The notes under the pieces are model-generated. The model was not told where the DNA came from. It did no database searches and saw nothing but the letters and a program-made list of their open reading frames with translations. A stretch of 64,000 nucleotides of DNA, from positions 51,778,949-51,842,948 of the forward strand of contig NC_069123.1 of assembly GCF_026914265.1 (NCBI RefSeq), given 5' to 3'. Shown in pieces: positions 23,263 to 36,400 of the stretch. The stretch's first letter is position 1. Every line of letters starts with the position of its first letter. This DNA comes from Mya arenaria (lineage: Eukaryota > Mollusca > Bivalvia > Myida > Myidae). The position numbers and the translations under genes were made by a program.

Positions 23263-24403
23263 TCGTTCCTGAAATGAAAAAAGTCATTGTCTTCAAATTA
23301 TTATACACATCACATTCCAAACTGAAAGACTCGTGATCATTAGCGATTATTAGAACTAAAAACGTATCCTCTCAAGGCTTAACAATTGTGCAAAAGTTTG
23401 TTTACATTTCACCAAAATGTGGATAATGTGCTTGCAATAAACAAAATGGGGGTTAAGGAACAAAAAAAACGGCCAGGAAACGTGAACAACCGAGCAATAA
23501 CCAAGTTTTGAAAATAGGAATATATACATGCAAGCACAGTTACAACATGCATCGATATGCCATATTTGCCGAGAAAATACGAAAACTTGTGGATAAAATC
23601 AACACGTTTATTTGTAAACATTGCCTCCTAAGCCACAATCTTTTCAATAACTTTTTATCTTTAAAGTTATGATACCTAACTAAGATGTCGATCGAAGAAT
23701 ATGTTTTTCGATATACTGGACGCATACATTTTTCAAAATTTAAAGAAAACGTCCACTTACCAGGCAAAAGTTGGTTCCTGAATCAGTACTTTGCATTCTA
23801 AATCCGCCATTGTGTTTGCCATGAAACATTTTTCTCATTTAATGTTTGCATGAAACGAAATTACGTCCTCCCCCTTGTTTTTTTCTTTGCTCGCCTGCAG
23901 CGCTTCCCCACGGCAAGGGGAGGCCGCATTATTCTGAAAAAAAAGAAAACATTTTGTTTGATTAAATCATTGACCCTCTTTATTGTGCCGATAAACATGC
24001 TTTTGCTTCAGTTGTTCGACATCAAGGTTTATCACTATGTATCCACTTTAACATATGTCTATCAATATGCATTTAATCAAGTTGCACTTCTAACTTACTG
24101 ACGACACATAAACTCCATTTTTGTCAAAAAATACCAGACAAGCTTACGAAGAACATGCAACGTGTTGTTGGAAATCATGAAGTTTTCTGATCAATAAATT
24201 GAGTGGCATACTTAGCAGTGACATGTAGTTGTCATATCTGTATATGTCTTTTAATTGCTGTAAAACACAACCGATACTCATTGCAAAACAAGTTCAAAGT
24301 GGGCTCATTGCAAGATGGAGAGAGGTCGGCAATTGTTCCTAAAAACTGCTTTTCGTCATAACCAAATAGGTTTTGCTTTTCGTCATAACAAAATACAAAC
24401 ATT
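23263..24403 (-). repeat. right long inverted-repeat arm
   Basis: Inverse of 13343-14645. Carries the 50-nt leader exon on the minus strand (23810-23761) and two GCTTTTCGTCATAAC words near its outer end (24346-24390). It lacks the 42-bp duplication and the ~118-bp block of the left arm. Confidence 0.85.
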
Positions 24404-24429
24404 TTGACACATTCAGCCTTTTGACACTT

Positions 24430-25372
24430 CGCCGTTTGTGTGTATATTGGTCTCCGTTCACCGTATGTGTGAACATTGGTCTTCGTTCACCGTATGTGTG
24501 AACATTTGTCTTCGTTCACCGTATGTGTGAACATTGATCCCTGTTCACCGGTTGTGTATACATTCGTCCCCGTTCCCCGTATGTGTGTACATTGGTCCCC
24601 ATCCACCGCATGTGTGTACATTGGCTCCCTTTCACTGTATGTGGGTCCCCGTTCCTCGCATGTGTGTTCATTGGTCCCCGTTCACCGTGTGTGTGTGCAT
24701 TGGTCCCCATTCCCCGCATGTGTGTACATTGGTCCCCGTTCACCGTATGTGTGTACATTGGTCTTCGTTCCGCGTATGTGTGTACATTGGTCTCCGTTCC
24801 CCGTATGTGTGTACATTGGTATTCGTTCACCGTCTGAACTGAGACTATGTTCACACATACGGTGAACGGATCAATGCACACGCATTTACCGTCCCCGTAT
24901 GTGTGTAAATTGGTCCCCATCCAGCGCATGTGTGTACATTGGTTCCCGTTCACTGTATATGTGTACATTGGTCCCCGTTCCCTGCATGTATGAACATTGG
25001 TCCCTGTTCACCGTATGTGTGTACATTGGTCCCCGTTCACCGTATGTGTGTACATTGGTCCCCGTTTCTCGCATGTGTGTACATTGGTCCCCGTTCACCG
25101 TGTGTGTGTACATTGGTCCCCGTTCCAGCATGTGTGTACATTGGTCTCCTTTAACCGTATGTGTGTACATTGGTCTCCGTTCCCCGCATGTGTGTACATT
25201 GGTCCCCGTTCACCGTGTGTGTGTACATTGGTCTCCGTTCCCAGCATGTGTGTACATTGGTCTCCGTTCCCCGTATGTGTGTACATTGGTCTCCGTTCCC
25301 CGTGTGTGTGTACATTGGTCTCCGTTCCCAGCATGTGTGTACATTGGTCTCCGTTCCCCGTGTGTGTTTTTA
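24430..25372 (+). repeat. 29-bp minisatellite array 2
   Basis: About 32 units of the same family as array 1, but mostly with CCCCGTT where array 1 has CCCTGTT. It begins right outside the inverted-repeat unit. Near 24852-24884 there is a patch in inverse orientation (CACACATACGGTGAACGG). All long frames across it are repeat artefacts. Confidence 0.93.
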
Positions 25373-25414
25373 TTGTCTGAAAAAGAACAGTTTCTAAAAT
25401 TAAAACCTTAATTT

Positions 25415-25835
25415 AAAATGTAATTTAAGAATTACCGAGGAAGAAATAGAAAAGGTTTAAAGAATTATAGAGCTAATGGCATTGATAAAATTGTAAATGA
25501 GCTATGCAAAATTATTTAGCATTATACTGGTATTACCAACCTTTTGTGTTATAATTATTTGTATGGATAAGAAACAATATGTTTTAATCCAAATAAATCA
25601 TCTTTCTGTCATATTTGTTAGCGGCTTTGTACCAAAATTTTGGACAACTGGAATAATAAATCAAATTTATTCATAAAGGAGATTTAAAAAAATATATCGT
25701 AGGTCACACTTTTGTTTTGGTTAATTTTCCACTTGTGTTTTTAATAACAAAATTACAAAATATGTTGAGAATAATCAACAACTGCCAAATTGGTTTTTCG
25801 ACAACAGATAAAATGTAAAAAGGATTGCTCAACAT
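25415..25835 (+). pseudogene. heavily decayed LINE reverse-transcriptase fragment
   Basis: With stops and frame changes the segment reads ITEEEIEKV, a GIDKIVNEL block, WTTGIINQIY, then NKITKYVENNQ and LPNWFF. These follow the order of the RT palm region in CR1/Jockey-group LINEs (T..EI..., GxDxI..E, W..G.I.PI, N.....EN..L...Q.GFR). Stop codons recur every few dozen codons. Old insertion. Confidence 0.5.
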
Positions 25836-26470
25836 GCATCTTTGGGCCACTTAAGATACAAATATTGATGCGACCCGCATCTGGAAATAAGAAATAAAAT
25901 AATGTCATTTTACTTACCTCTCAAATGTTTAGGATTGTGGCATCCTTTTCATAATTTTGGTGCATTTGCACAACTTCATACATTTGGCTACCTTAAGTAA
26001 GCAGCCTTATGCATAATTTTGTGCATATTTTCGTAGAGATATCTAAATTCCTTCATTTGTAATGAGACAAGATATGAATCTGACAGGGATGCCGCGACTT
26101 TGTATTGCATGTTCAAGTTTATGTCGTTTATTCCATGTACTTACGATTAACGGTACGTTAATCCAGATGATAATGAAAACAACGTCAAGACCTGCTAAGT
26201 AACTACACTTGATTTCGTGTATAACACTTGTACTCGCGTTTTTTTCAGTACAAATCATTGTACATGTATACAGTTCCATTTTTTTGAAGGATGTTTCACA
26301 GTTTCCTTCTTGCTTGATTGAACGTTGCTAGGTTGCATCATTTAATCGATCAACAGTTATTTGCGAATATTGGTGTCCTGAGTGAGAATTGTTTATATGT
26401 ATTTGTTAGAAAGATTTGAATTTGTCAACTATACATTGTTTTTCATATAAATTCAATATGGCTGCCGCTG
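25836..26470. repeat. member of a diverged repeat pair (with 40270-40560)
   Basis: About 25990-26260 resembles 40270-40500. Shared words include TATGCAT..T.TGTGCATATT and, on the minus strand, CAT.TGGATTA and CGTAAGTA.CATGGAAT. On the minus strand a frame (26279-26043) has a hydrophobic run LDVVFIIIWINVPLIV. It could be a repeat or a duplicated membrane-protein exon. I cannot decide. Confidence 0.35.
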
Positions 26471-26612
26471 TTTCTGCTACAGCGAGGTTGACCATTTATT
26501 GGCCGACGGCCAAGAGTCATGTCGAAAGTAGGCCGTTTCTTGGCCGCTCTGTTTTGACACCGGCCAGAAAACGACTCGGCCAATTTTCGGCCATTTTATG
26601 GCCAAATACCTG
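26471..26612. repeat. cluster of GGCC-centred palindromic words
   Basis: Within ~140 bp there are seven or more TTGGCC/GGCCAA/CGGCCA words, several in opposing orientation (GGCCGACGGCC, CGGCCAATTTTCGGCC). The flanks are strongly AT-rich. Confidence 0.5.
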
Positions 26613-27207
26613 GAAATTGCTAGGAGATGGCATTCTTGTTTAGGTCTTCGTTGAGACAAGCCGCATTTTTAGTTTTCTTTGATAATTTTGTAAACTTTAA
26701 TTTTTGGGGAATTTTTTTGATAATTTTACAAAAAATAAAAATGAATAACATTTATTCTGCGGCTGTCATTTTATTTTCTACGAAATTGGAACATTTTGGC
26801 ATTTATTTAGATTTAGAAACTTGATGAATTGAGACTTTTTGAAATTGCTGACACTTTGGTTAATTTGAGACATGGTACCAAAAATATTTGAAGAAATTGT
26901 AATTTTATTTCACCTAATAAAATAACTCGAAATGTTCGCATTCTTTCTGCAACCTGACGACACCCCCTAACAGCTGTGGCGCAACAATATTTTGAATGAA
27001 CATGGTTTTTCTGATATTTGGCGAACTGAAAGTAAAAGTGTGCTCGATATATTTTACTTTCTTCCGATATAAACACCCTCATGTAGTATAACTCTTTTAC
27101 TAACATAAATAAAAACTATGATTACAGGATCTCAAATCAATATTACATTTGAAAAATGAGCATAATGCGTATAGAGGAGTACATTATATTCTTAAGTTAA
27201 CTTTTTA

Positions 27208-27411
27208 ATGATGCATTCTTTTTGTTTTCGACTTCCTTTTTCATGGAAACATGTAAATGGCACAGCACCTTCGTACCTTTGTAAAATGTTTATTTCATCT
27301 AAAAACCAATACCGACAAAGACTGAGAGCATCCTCGTCAAGTCATCTCTTTGACATTCCAACTACAAAAACTAAACTTGCTGATAGATCTCTAGCAGTAT
27401 TTGCATCTTAA
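27208..27411 (+). pseudogene. LINE ORF2 C-terminal fragment immediately upstream of alanine racemase 2
   Basis: The frame reads VNGTAPSYLCKMF, RQRLRASSSSHLF, then PTTKTKLADRSLAVFAS. This is the familiar tail after the RT domain in CR1/Jockey-group LINEs (L.GLAP.YL ... LR.S ... P..R......R.F...A...WN.LP). It ends 40 bp before the start codon of the gene at 27451, so the 5' UTR or promoter of that gene must lie in or beyond LINE sequence. Confidence 0.65.
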
Positions 27412-27450
27412 GTGTTAAAGTAATTATAAATGGGCTAAAGTAAAACCAAA

Positions 27451-30400
27451 ATGGATACTCTGCCTGATTTCAACTATGAAGACGCATTTAAACTTGTGGA
27501 AAGACCAACATTTGTGAAGGTTGACCTCGATAGGATGCTGCAGAATGTGAACGTTGTTCGTGAAAATATCTCTACAGGGACAGGTATGGATATAAACTTT
27601 ACATAAATCTTACATAGAACTATGTTTACTCGTAATTAGCGATAAAAGTATAAAGTGCATTACCTGTTTTTATATGGATTTTTTTATAGTTTCATTGACC
27701 GTCACTTTGTGACTTCGTGTGTGATAGTATTTGTTATTTACCGCCAGACGGTTAAAATATTCATGTTCTCGAACGGTACCGCCGTTTAATATTTCAAACA
27801 AGGCAAGTTCTGCGAAAGTGTTTGTGTGTCTAAGTTTCTCCAGGCAAGTGCATGCTCAAGTATGTTCTTAAATATTCTACAAGTGCGTGTTTGTGTTCTT
27901 TAATATTCTCATATTACCCGAAGTGCTAAGGTTTCTCGGACAAGAGGGAAACGGTGTTGGAGACCTTCTCATGTATATATATTTGATATAAAAATCACGA
28001 TTCCTCACCGATACTGCCGTCGGTGCTGTGTTACAATCAAAGCACTGAAAGTGCTGAATGTGGCAATGTCCTGGTTATATCAATGGTATGTTGACTAAAG
28101 GCGACAATAATATTTTCTTGGAACTAAAAACCTTGAAAAATGGCAACATCGAAATTTTAAAGTTGCAATAAAATGCAAATTTTGACTAAGCAAGACATTG
28201 AGCCAAATGGGTCGATATTCATGATTGATCTAGAAAGTCTTGTAGACACTGAGATTTCAACGTTAAAACAAATGTAAAGTGTTCTATTAAAAGTTACATA
28301 AACTTTAGTCTTACACTAACATAAAGTATGAATTGTTCTTGCTTGCCTAGGAAGTAAGTGGTTGCCGATAATTTCATCAATGATATGGTATAATAATTGT
28401 ATAATAAGGATGTAAGTGGATACTCGATCATTTTCTGGTTGATAAGGAATTCACTGGGTGCTAAGGAAGTCATTTGTTGCTGTAAATATTGATAGTTGCG
28501 AAGATTATCAGTTGCGTCTTCAGTAATGTTTGGTGAATGTAGCTGCAATGGAATTAAGTGGTTGTTCAGAAATTCATTAGTTTTTGGACTAGGGCACTTG
28601 TGGCCTAGTTCATAGCCATAATCGCGCTATCTGCATTCTCAAGCCGCATCTGGGGGTTCACTGACGTAATGTATTCATACACTGTATTTTGATTGGATTG
28701 CGGTTAGCGAAGTTGAATAATCAAAGTAGTACCAGAACTGATTGCAATGAAAACATCCAATAAAAATAGTTCTCCTAACAATTCAAGCTGACTACATATG
28801 TTCTTTTAATGAAGCACAAGAAATCCATACGTAGCGAGTGAGTTTATCGGGTTAACTACATGAATGTTCTTGCATACGGTCAGATTATATGCAATAAAAA
28901 TATGAACATATTGGAAAAGTACTCATCGAAATTTTTCCGTTCAATGCTCTGTATTGATAGACTGGTACCCTCTTTCTCTTTTATCCGAAATGAAACCAGT
29001 ATCAGCTAACTGTGGTGCCCGTCGCGCATTCGAAATGTCTTGTGAATTCATACGTAAAGCGAATAAAGCGTGCGGTCTAAGTAGAAAACAACCAGGAAAG
29101 TTGGTTTAAAAAAGTATTGTTATCCTTTGTATAGAATGTTGGTATTCCGAAGTCGGTCCCTGTTCTTTTTTTCGACATAATTTGCATGTTTCCGTGATAT
29201 TTTCTTTTCGATACAAAGTTTTTTTAACTAATCATCGCATGGCACTTAGCACTTTTTTAAATACAATATGATTTTTGGTATTTATTGTTCAAATACTATT
29301 AATGTTAACTAAAAACCATATGCCGCTTATCTGTATAACTTTATATTTTTTTAGGAAAAGTAAATCAGGGTACCAGTCTACTTATTGACCTCAAAATGTA
29401 CTCTGATCAGAGCGTCCGAATGATTCAGACATGTATGTTATCACTACTTCCGGATGCTGATGATGTGAATTTCATAGTGTTTTATTTAAGGATTAAAATT
29501 CGACCTGTTGCATTTTATTGGGGTATGGTATGCAATGGCGCAGTTCAAAATGTTGGTGGAGTCCTTCGGACTACGATTTCATTGAAAAAAATAGTTTCGT
29601 AGTAAATATGCCCCGCCCTTTGGTATTATTGCGCCCAATGGCAGGAAGGAAGTATCGAACAAACGCACGCGATATCGATGGGAAATGCCATTGCACTTTA
29701 TACAGAAATAAAGTGCAATTGATAAACAACAACCATCGTTAAGGAATGAAGTGTGAATACAATATACAATACAATACAATAGTGATTTATTTGTAATGCA
29801 TAAGGCCACCGGCCCAAAATACAAATATACAGTGTTCAAAAAGTGATGTACATGATTTCATATAATATAAATGGTATGCACAATTTACAGTTGTATAAAT
29901 TAAACAAATCAATGGAAATGATATATATATATATAATATGTGAGTTTTAAACAGAATATTTTATAACACATATATCTAATTAATACTATTTATGTAGACC
30001 TCTCGTAATTCAAATGATGATTTTAAGAACTTAGATAATGCAAAAATAGAAGTGATACTGTCGTTAGCCATCATTTTAACAAAACGGCGTTCACTGCTAA
30101 CAATATTTTCTATATTCAATAAATATGTTGCTCTTAATTCATCATACAAAGGGCAATCAATAAGGAAATGTATTTCATTTTTTACAACATACACATTTCG
30201 ATTGAGACAATATGAACAGAATCGGAAATCTCTTTCAATATTTTGATGTCTCCCTATTTCAATATTTAGAGCATGACTTGAGCATCTAAAATTGGCTAAT
30301 ATCCTTTTGTATTGAAACGGTATTGATGCAGAAATGTATGTCTCTGGCGTCAGTGCTGATTTAAACAGTCTATAACACAAAGCTTTTGGGGAACTATTGA

Positions 30401-33400
30401 TATCCGCCATAGTCTTCTGATTATAAGTGTCCGTCAACCTGTCCGTGAACAGTTTTATGAACATGTCTACTTGTCCTATTTCCTGGGCAATCCAGGCGTA
30501 TCCGAAGCCATGTTGGAACAGCAGACGTTTAACGCGTGTCGCCCACGTGGTGCGTCCGCTTTCGTCCAGGCGCAGTAACATCTCGTAGCACTGACGAGGG
30601 TTGCGGTCACGTGGCATCTGTGTGAGTTTAATCCAGTACCGTATACAACGTGACATGTATGTGACTGAGAGCGGATGTCGGCCACACTCACTTAGTGCAA
30701 AAAAGTTAGCGACGTTTTGGTTGAGACATGACACTCGCTTACAAAATGTTATTTGGACTTTTTCGATCTGGTGGCTGTACTCGTACCCCCATATCTCAGA
30801 CGAATAAGTCAATATTGGCTTCACCATCGCATCAAACAACTTGAATGCATCATTTAGATTGAAGTAGCCGAATTGCTTTTGATACTTGTAAAGCGTATTT
30901 AATGCCTTTGTAGCCTGTATCGACAGTAACTCTTTAGTCTTTGTCCACGATAATGTAGGTGTGAAGTACGAGCCAAGATACTTATAACAGGGTACGACTT
31001 CGATTTCTCTCCCTTTGTAAAACCATTTTTCGTAGCGTCTAAGGCCCCCACCACCTCTGAAGACCATGATTATGGATTTGTCAAGGTTTATTTTCATTCC
31101 CGTTTCGTCGCAGAACTTCCCGATAGTGTCAATATTGCTCTGTAGATTGTTAACGGTGTCGGCGAAAGTAGATACATCGTCGGCGAATAACAGCCCATAT
31201 AACTCGCCCGTAACTTCGATGACGTATATTCCATTTCGTGAATAACGCTTAAGACATGCAATCAAATCGTTAATGTAGAGATTAAATACAATTGTAGAAC
31301 TCACGCAGCCTTGCTTTGTGCCTACATTGCAGTCAAAGAAGCTAGTTAGTCCGGTTGTGATATCAGTTTGTACTTTTACACATGACTTTAAGTGGGAATA
31401 AATATTTTTAAACACTGTTAACAATTTACTGTCACGGTTAATGCCTTTACGCTCGAGACTTTGCCACAGCTTTTCATGAACACAGTTGTCAAAGGCCTTC
31501 AAAAAGTCGACATAGAAGACATAGACACGCCCCTTCCGTTTGCTGAGGTATTTTTGAATAATGGACTGTAGACTGAAAATACTATCTGTGGTGGAATATC
31601 CAGTGCAAAATCCGGATTGCGCTTCGTCCAGTATACTGTTATTTTCAGCCCAGGTAGTTAGTCTATTGCTTAAAATTTTCATGAAAACTTTGCTTAGGCT
31701 ATTACCAACTGAAATAGCTCTATAATTGTTCGGATCGGTGTTAGAGCCCTTTTTGAACACGGGGGTTATAATGCTCTCACACCACGTTGCAGGCACGTTT
31801 CCAGTAGAAAGAACAGCATTAAACAGTTTGTTTAAATATGGCAAAGTGTAGTCAATTGTGCTTTTAAGCATCTCTATGCATATACCGTCTACTCCAGATG
31901 AACAGGAACCTTTCAGGGCCCGAACACTTTTCAAGATTTCGTCGTCCGTTATATCGGTGTCGAGTTCGGAGTCATCACTGTCAATGTGCAGGTCATTTAA
32001 TATGTTTTCTGAGCCAACGTTTAAATCTAAGGAGTCCTTAGCCCTGAAGAGCTCGCTAAAATATTCAGTCCAAGTGTTGTGGTCAATTGGCACTTGCGGT
32101 CTCTGTTTATTTACATTGCCTTTTACAGAAGCCCAAAACGCTTTTGGATTTTTTCTATTGGCTATTAGTTTATTTCTCATTTCACGTTGATATAAATGTA
32201 AATATTGAGGAAATAAAGCCGACATTGAATGATTACCACCATCAAACGGATTTATTTTCATCTTACCGTGTGTAGCATTTTTAATTTAACACGTAAATTT
32301 TTAAGCAATACAAGTTCGTTTGAAGAAAACATGTAATTTCAATTTCGCAAAATGGAGATATCAAAAAAATATCAAATATGCGCATACTTATTTATGAAGT
32401 TTCATTCTAAATGAGGCCAAATGTATGAATATGTGCACAGCATCTGTGAATAAGATGATTGTTTACCTATGTGCATAGAATAGTCTTGGAGCCACTCTCA
32501 GTGTAAGTACATAAGTGCTTTATACATTTTGTTCAATGATATGACGATAAGCCATCGCCATTGATAAAACAATCTTGCATGCTCAATTTTGATTTCCTCT
32601 CTTATAATGCACCAGTCAATTGTTACCACGGCCCCCTCTGGGATTAGTCCAAATAATTGTACGTTGACGGATTTTTTTTAGATTTTTGATATGGCAAATC
32701 CTTCACGTACAAATTGTTTAGTATCAAAAGTGGGTAGTTGTTCCGATCAGAATTCCAGGTTAAAGCATATAGCGTCTATAAAATAACATAAAAACAAGAA
32801 ATATTACCAGATAATGTTATTTTATATTAGTTCCGTACACAAAAAATAAATATCCAACTTATAATTATGAGTTTAACGGCTTTTCTTCCTTTCATTCTGT
32901 CAAAACATAACGATATATACATGAAGGGCACCTGCAAAGCTTCAGGGCACAGTTTTAAATCGCTCGGAACATTTCGGCCATGGCCGAATTGTTACGATTG
33001 TATAACGAGGTCTATCTCGAAGCTTTGTCGGAGGAGGCCGAGTTATTACGATTGTATCGAGTTGTTCCCCTTCGTATAATTGTTGTCTGTGTCAGTCAAC
33101 TTTCGTTTTATTGGAAAAGTAAACAACATGATTTAATGCATTAAATGCTTGTATAGTGCAAAATAACATTACACTTACATTGTAAAATATAACTCTTTAT
33201 GATCAATTTCAACCATAAAATACTTCACTTAAAACAATTTCAATATTTTTAAAACACCCCCGTTTTTTGCACATTACCGTTTAGACGTTAGGGATTGGAA
33301 GAATCCCGTATAACACGTCTATTATTTTAGACTACCTCTGGGATATACCGGGGAAAAGGGCTGTGTTTTTACCTTTCAGGTGTCCTCGTATCTAAAGAAC

Positions 33401-36400
33401 TTCAGCAAACACATTAAATATTACCTTCTTGGACGTGTTGTAAACATCAAAAAAATAAATATCAACATTAAAGTTATGAAAGCCAGAACTAGTGTCCTCG
33501 CAATGCCGGGTGATTGCGGTGGTTTTGTCTTCCCTCAAAATATATCAGGGAATTGCTCTTACCTTAGATCCCCTGGGTGCGGGTACGTTATTCACGGGAT
33601 TTTACCACCAGTTCGTTCTCCCAGGGCAGGGATTTTACCGGGGATTGGCTGGACCGAAAGTCAAAGTACATGCTATTCCCGGGGGGGGGGGGGGGGGTCC
33701 AATTAACTGGTGCACACTTTACAAGTTCTTGTTCTTAAGGCGCTTTGTGCTCACTTTTTTGTTTTCTAGCCAAGAATGAAAATCAAAAATCAGTCAGAGA
33801 TACAGTATGGTGATGCACTGTTGTTGATAGATCAATATTAATTTGTGAAATATTTGAGGGAAAGGTATTTAGTTAAATAATTTACAAGTGTAAATTTTGA
33901 GTTTTATTTTACAATGCAGTGCCGAATATTGTGGAGATAGAATTAAATTTGTATTAATTAATCAGTTGACTTGTGGCGTTTAGGGAACAAAATTAAAACC
34001 ATAATATTCAATAAAGTTCCCTTATCACCCAATGTTGTGGAATAGTGAAGTAATGAAGATTTAACCTCACAACAGTCTTTCTCAAATGCTGTCCAGGCTT
34101 TTGTATGCTTAAGAATAATTAACCTCGCGATGTCAGACCAGAAATCATCTTGGCATGAGATTGGATCACTATGGATCATTATGCACCAGTCAATTGTAAA
34201 TACGGCTTATACATCCGGGGGTATACCGGGGATAGCCGGCGAAATGGGCCATGTTTTTACCTTTCAGGTGGCAGTATACATCTATAAAATTCCACCCAGT
34301 AAAAGTAAGTCTTCATAGCATAGTACATACAACACTTCACTGCAACTTTTTTTTTCATTTTGGTTTTTTATTTAATATAACGATATCAAAGAGTAAAACA
34401 TTTTATTAAAAAAGTGTCCTTAGATTCGTTACAGGAAAAAAAAACTTTTTTGGTGCCAATCTGGTGTACAGTCCCTTTCATAAGCAACAAGTGAAGCCAA
34501 AGCTGTATTAATTTGAGACAAACAAAAAAAGATAACACAAAGTTCAAAAGGTGTGACTAATGTGAGAATACCTTACATAATTTATAAATTAGCATGCGAT
34601 TCAGACATTTTTAATGCTAGAAATCACAAAAAAAAATCATTCCCTTGAATTTTTCCTGTCATAGTTTAAAGCTGCACTCTCACAGATTTACCGTTTTTAC
34701 AACTGTTTTTTAAGTCTTGGAAAGAGCAAATTTTTGCGTTAACATCTTCAAACAATGATATCAGATTGCTGACAAACAATCAGCTCGTAGTTTGTCATAT
34801 TTCCTTTCGAAAATTAATGTTTTATGGCTTAAACCGTTACTAACAGTTTAAGAATAAAGCTTAAAACATCATTTTTTTAACTTTAATATAAAAATCTGCC
34901 ATCTAAATTTTGGTCAGCAGTCTTATATAACTGGTTTCCATGGATTTTCGCAAAAATGGGCTCGTTCCAAGACAAACAATAAAAAAGTTGTCAAAACGTT
35001 CAATGTGTGAGATTGCAGCTTTAAACTCATAATAAAATTTCAATGCACTGCATTTGACATAATTTTAAACAGATGAAAAAATATTATTTTAAAAAGCACA
35101 ATATATCCTTTATGTGACCTTACATTATAATGAATTTATTCAGATCATAATTAAGTGACTTTTCTTGCACTTAAATGTGAACAAGAAAGCTTGGGATTGA
35201 ACACTAAATGAAACAAGAATGAAATTAAATGAATCACAAAATATCAGCAAAATTATACACACAAATGTTCTTTGATATACAAAAAGTGAAACTTTTTAGA
35301 CTTTCAAAAATTTAACATTTACTAAATACGGTTATATAAAATGATGAATACATTTGTAGGATTTGATATCCTACTAGATGTAACTCGGCTTTGTTCATTT
35401 TTCTAAACTTTCTCTCAGTGATGAGGAATAAATTTTATTCACTGCAGTTGTTTTCTAAGTTTATGAAAATAAGAACAATTGAAACAATTCATTAACTACT
35501 GTTGATCAGTGCAGATTGTGGGAGGTCATGGTTGATTTCAATGAACCACCAGTAAGCCCTGCCAAAATTGGATACTGATTAGTCAGTCAGGTGCTTTTGG
35601 TAGGCATTATTAGCATGAATGTTAATTTTAACCATCATTTATGAATGTTTACAAAATCATTGAATATTGAAATAACAAGCAAAATGTTAGTTTGAATGAT
35701 GAAAGCCATGAAATATGTGAAGTATTCAAAAAGAGACCAGTTTTTCAGCTTGTGTAAATAATGAGAAAATTGTTAAGTAATATTATTTATTGTTTATCAG
35801 GAAAATGTTGAAATCTCATGTTTAGGCCTATAGTGATCATACTTGATTGCTATGTTATTGGCACTTATTGCAATATGTTTTATTCATTGCAATATTTATG
35901 TTGACTTAAGTTTGAAGATAAGAACTAATTGTATAGGTGATGTGAGAATGATCTCGCAAGTATTTAAAACCCGGGCTTTTGGTATTGTGAGTTTTTTGCT
36001 CCAGTCTTGTTCAGTTTAGCTTTTGAAGACTGCAAAACAAGTCCAGCTGTCTAGAAAGACTATGTCAATCCCTGACCAGATATAATTTCTTGTCTTTTCA
36101 AATTACCAACTTGGCAATGGTTTTATCATAACATAGGATATTGGTTTTAAAGAACATGTTAGTGTTTTTGTATGTGGAATGAAATATCATAAATGGCACT
36201 AAATTGAACATAATTTATAGTTCTCATTGATATTACACATAGCCCCAAGTACATGTTGATCTAAGATTTAAGGCTTGGATGGAGTCAGGGCAAGAAAAAT
36301 GCATGTTAATACATTGTACTTTCCAACGCAAGAACTGTTTGTTTATTCAAGTAAATAAAGCAATCCCCACATCAAGGAACTGCAGTATTGCTTAACCAGC

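Larger units (their letters stand above)
13343..24403. mobile_element. ~11-kb unit with ~1.2-kb terminal inverted repeats, family unknown
   Basis: The left arm (13343-14645) and the right arm (23263-24403, inverted) match over their whole length except for a ~118-bp block and a 42-bp tandem duplication present only on the left. Each arm has a 50-nt exon reading MADLECKVLIQEPTFAW with a GTAAGT donor (14096-14145 plus; 23761-23810 minus), and each ends in a TTTCAG acceptor at its inner edge (14640; 23263), so two transcripts would run inwards. The interior was later invaded by a DIRS-type element. The exon length, phase and ATGGCGGAT start match the pogo-like element at 31-80, suggesting a pogo-related unit, but no transposase was recognised inside. 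No target duplication was found. Confidence 0.6.

Noticed and set aside
13343-24403. Polinton identity for the unit with long inverted repeats
   Set aside because: No polymerase B, integrase, capsid or packaging ATPase region was recognised between the arms.
28600-28675. Second tRNA-like A/B box arrangement
   Set aside because: The A box lacks its final GG and the B box has a mismatch at a key base; likely chance.
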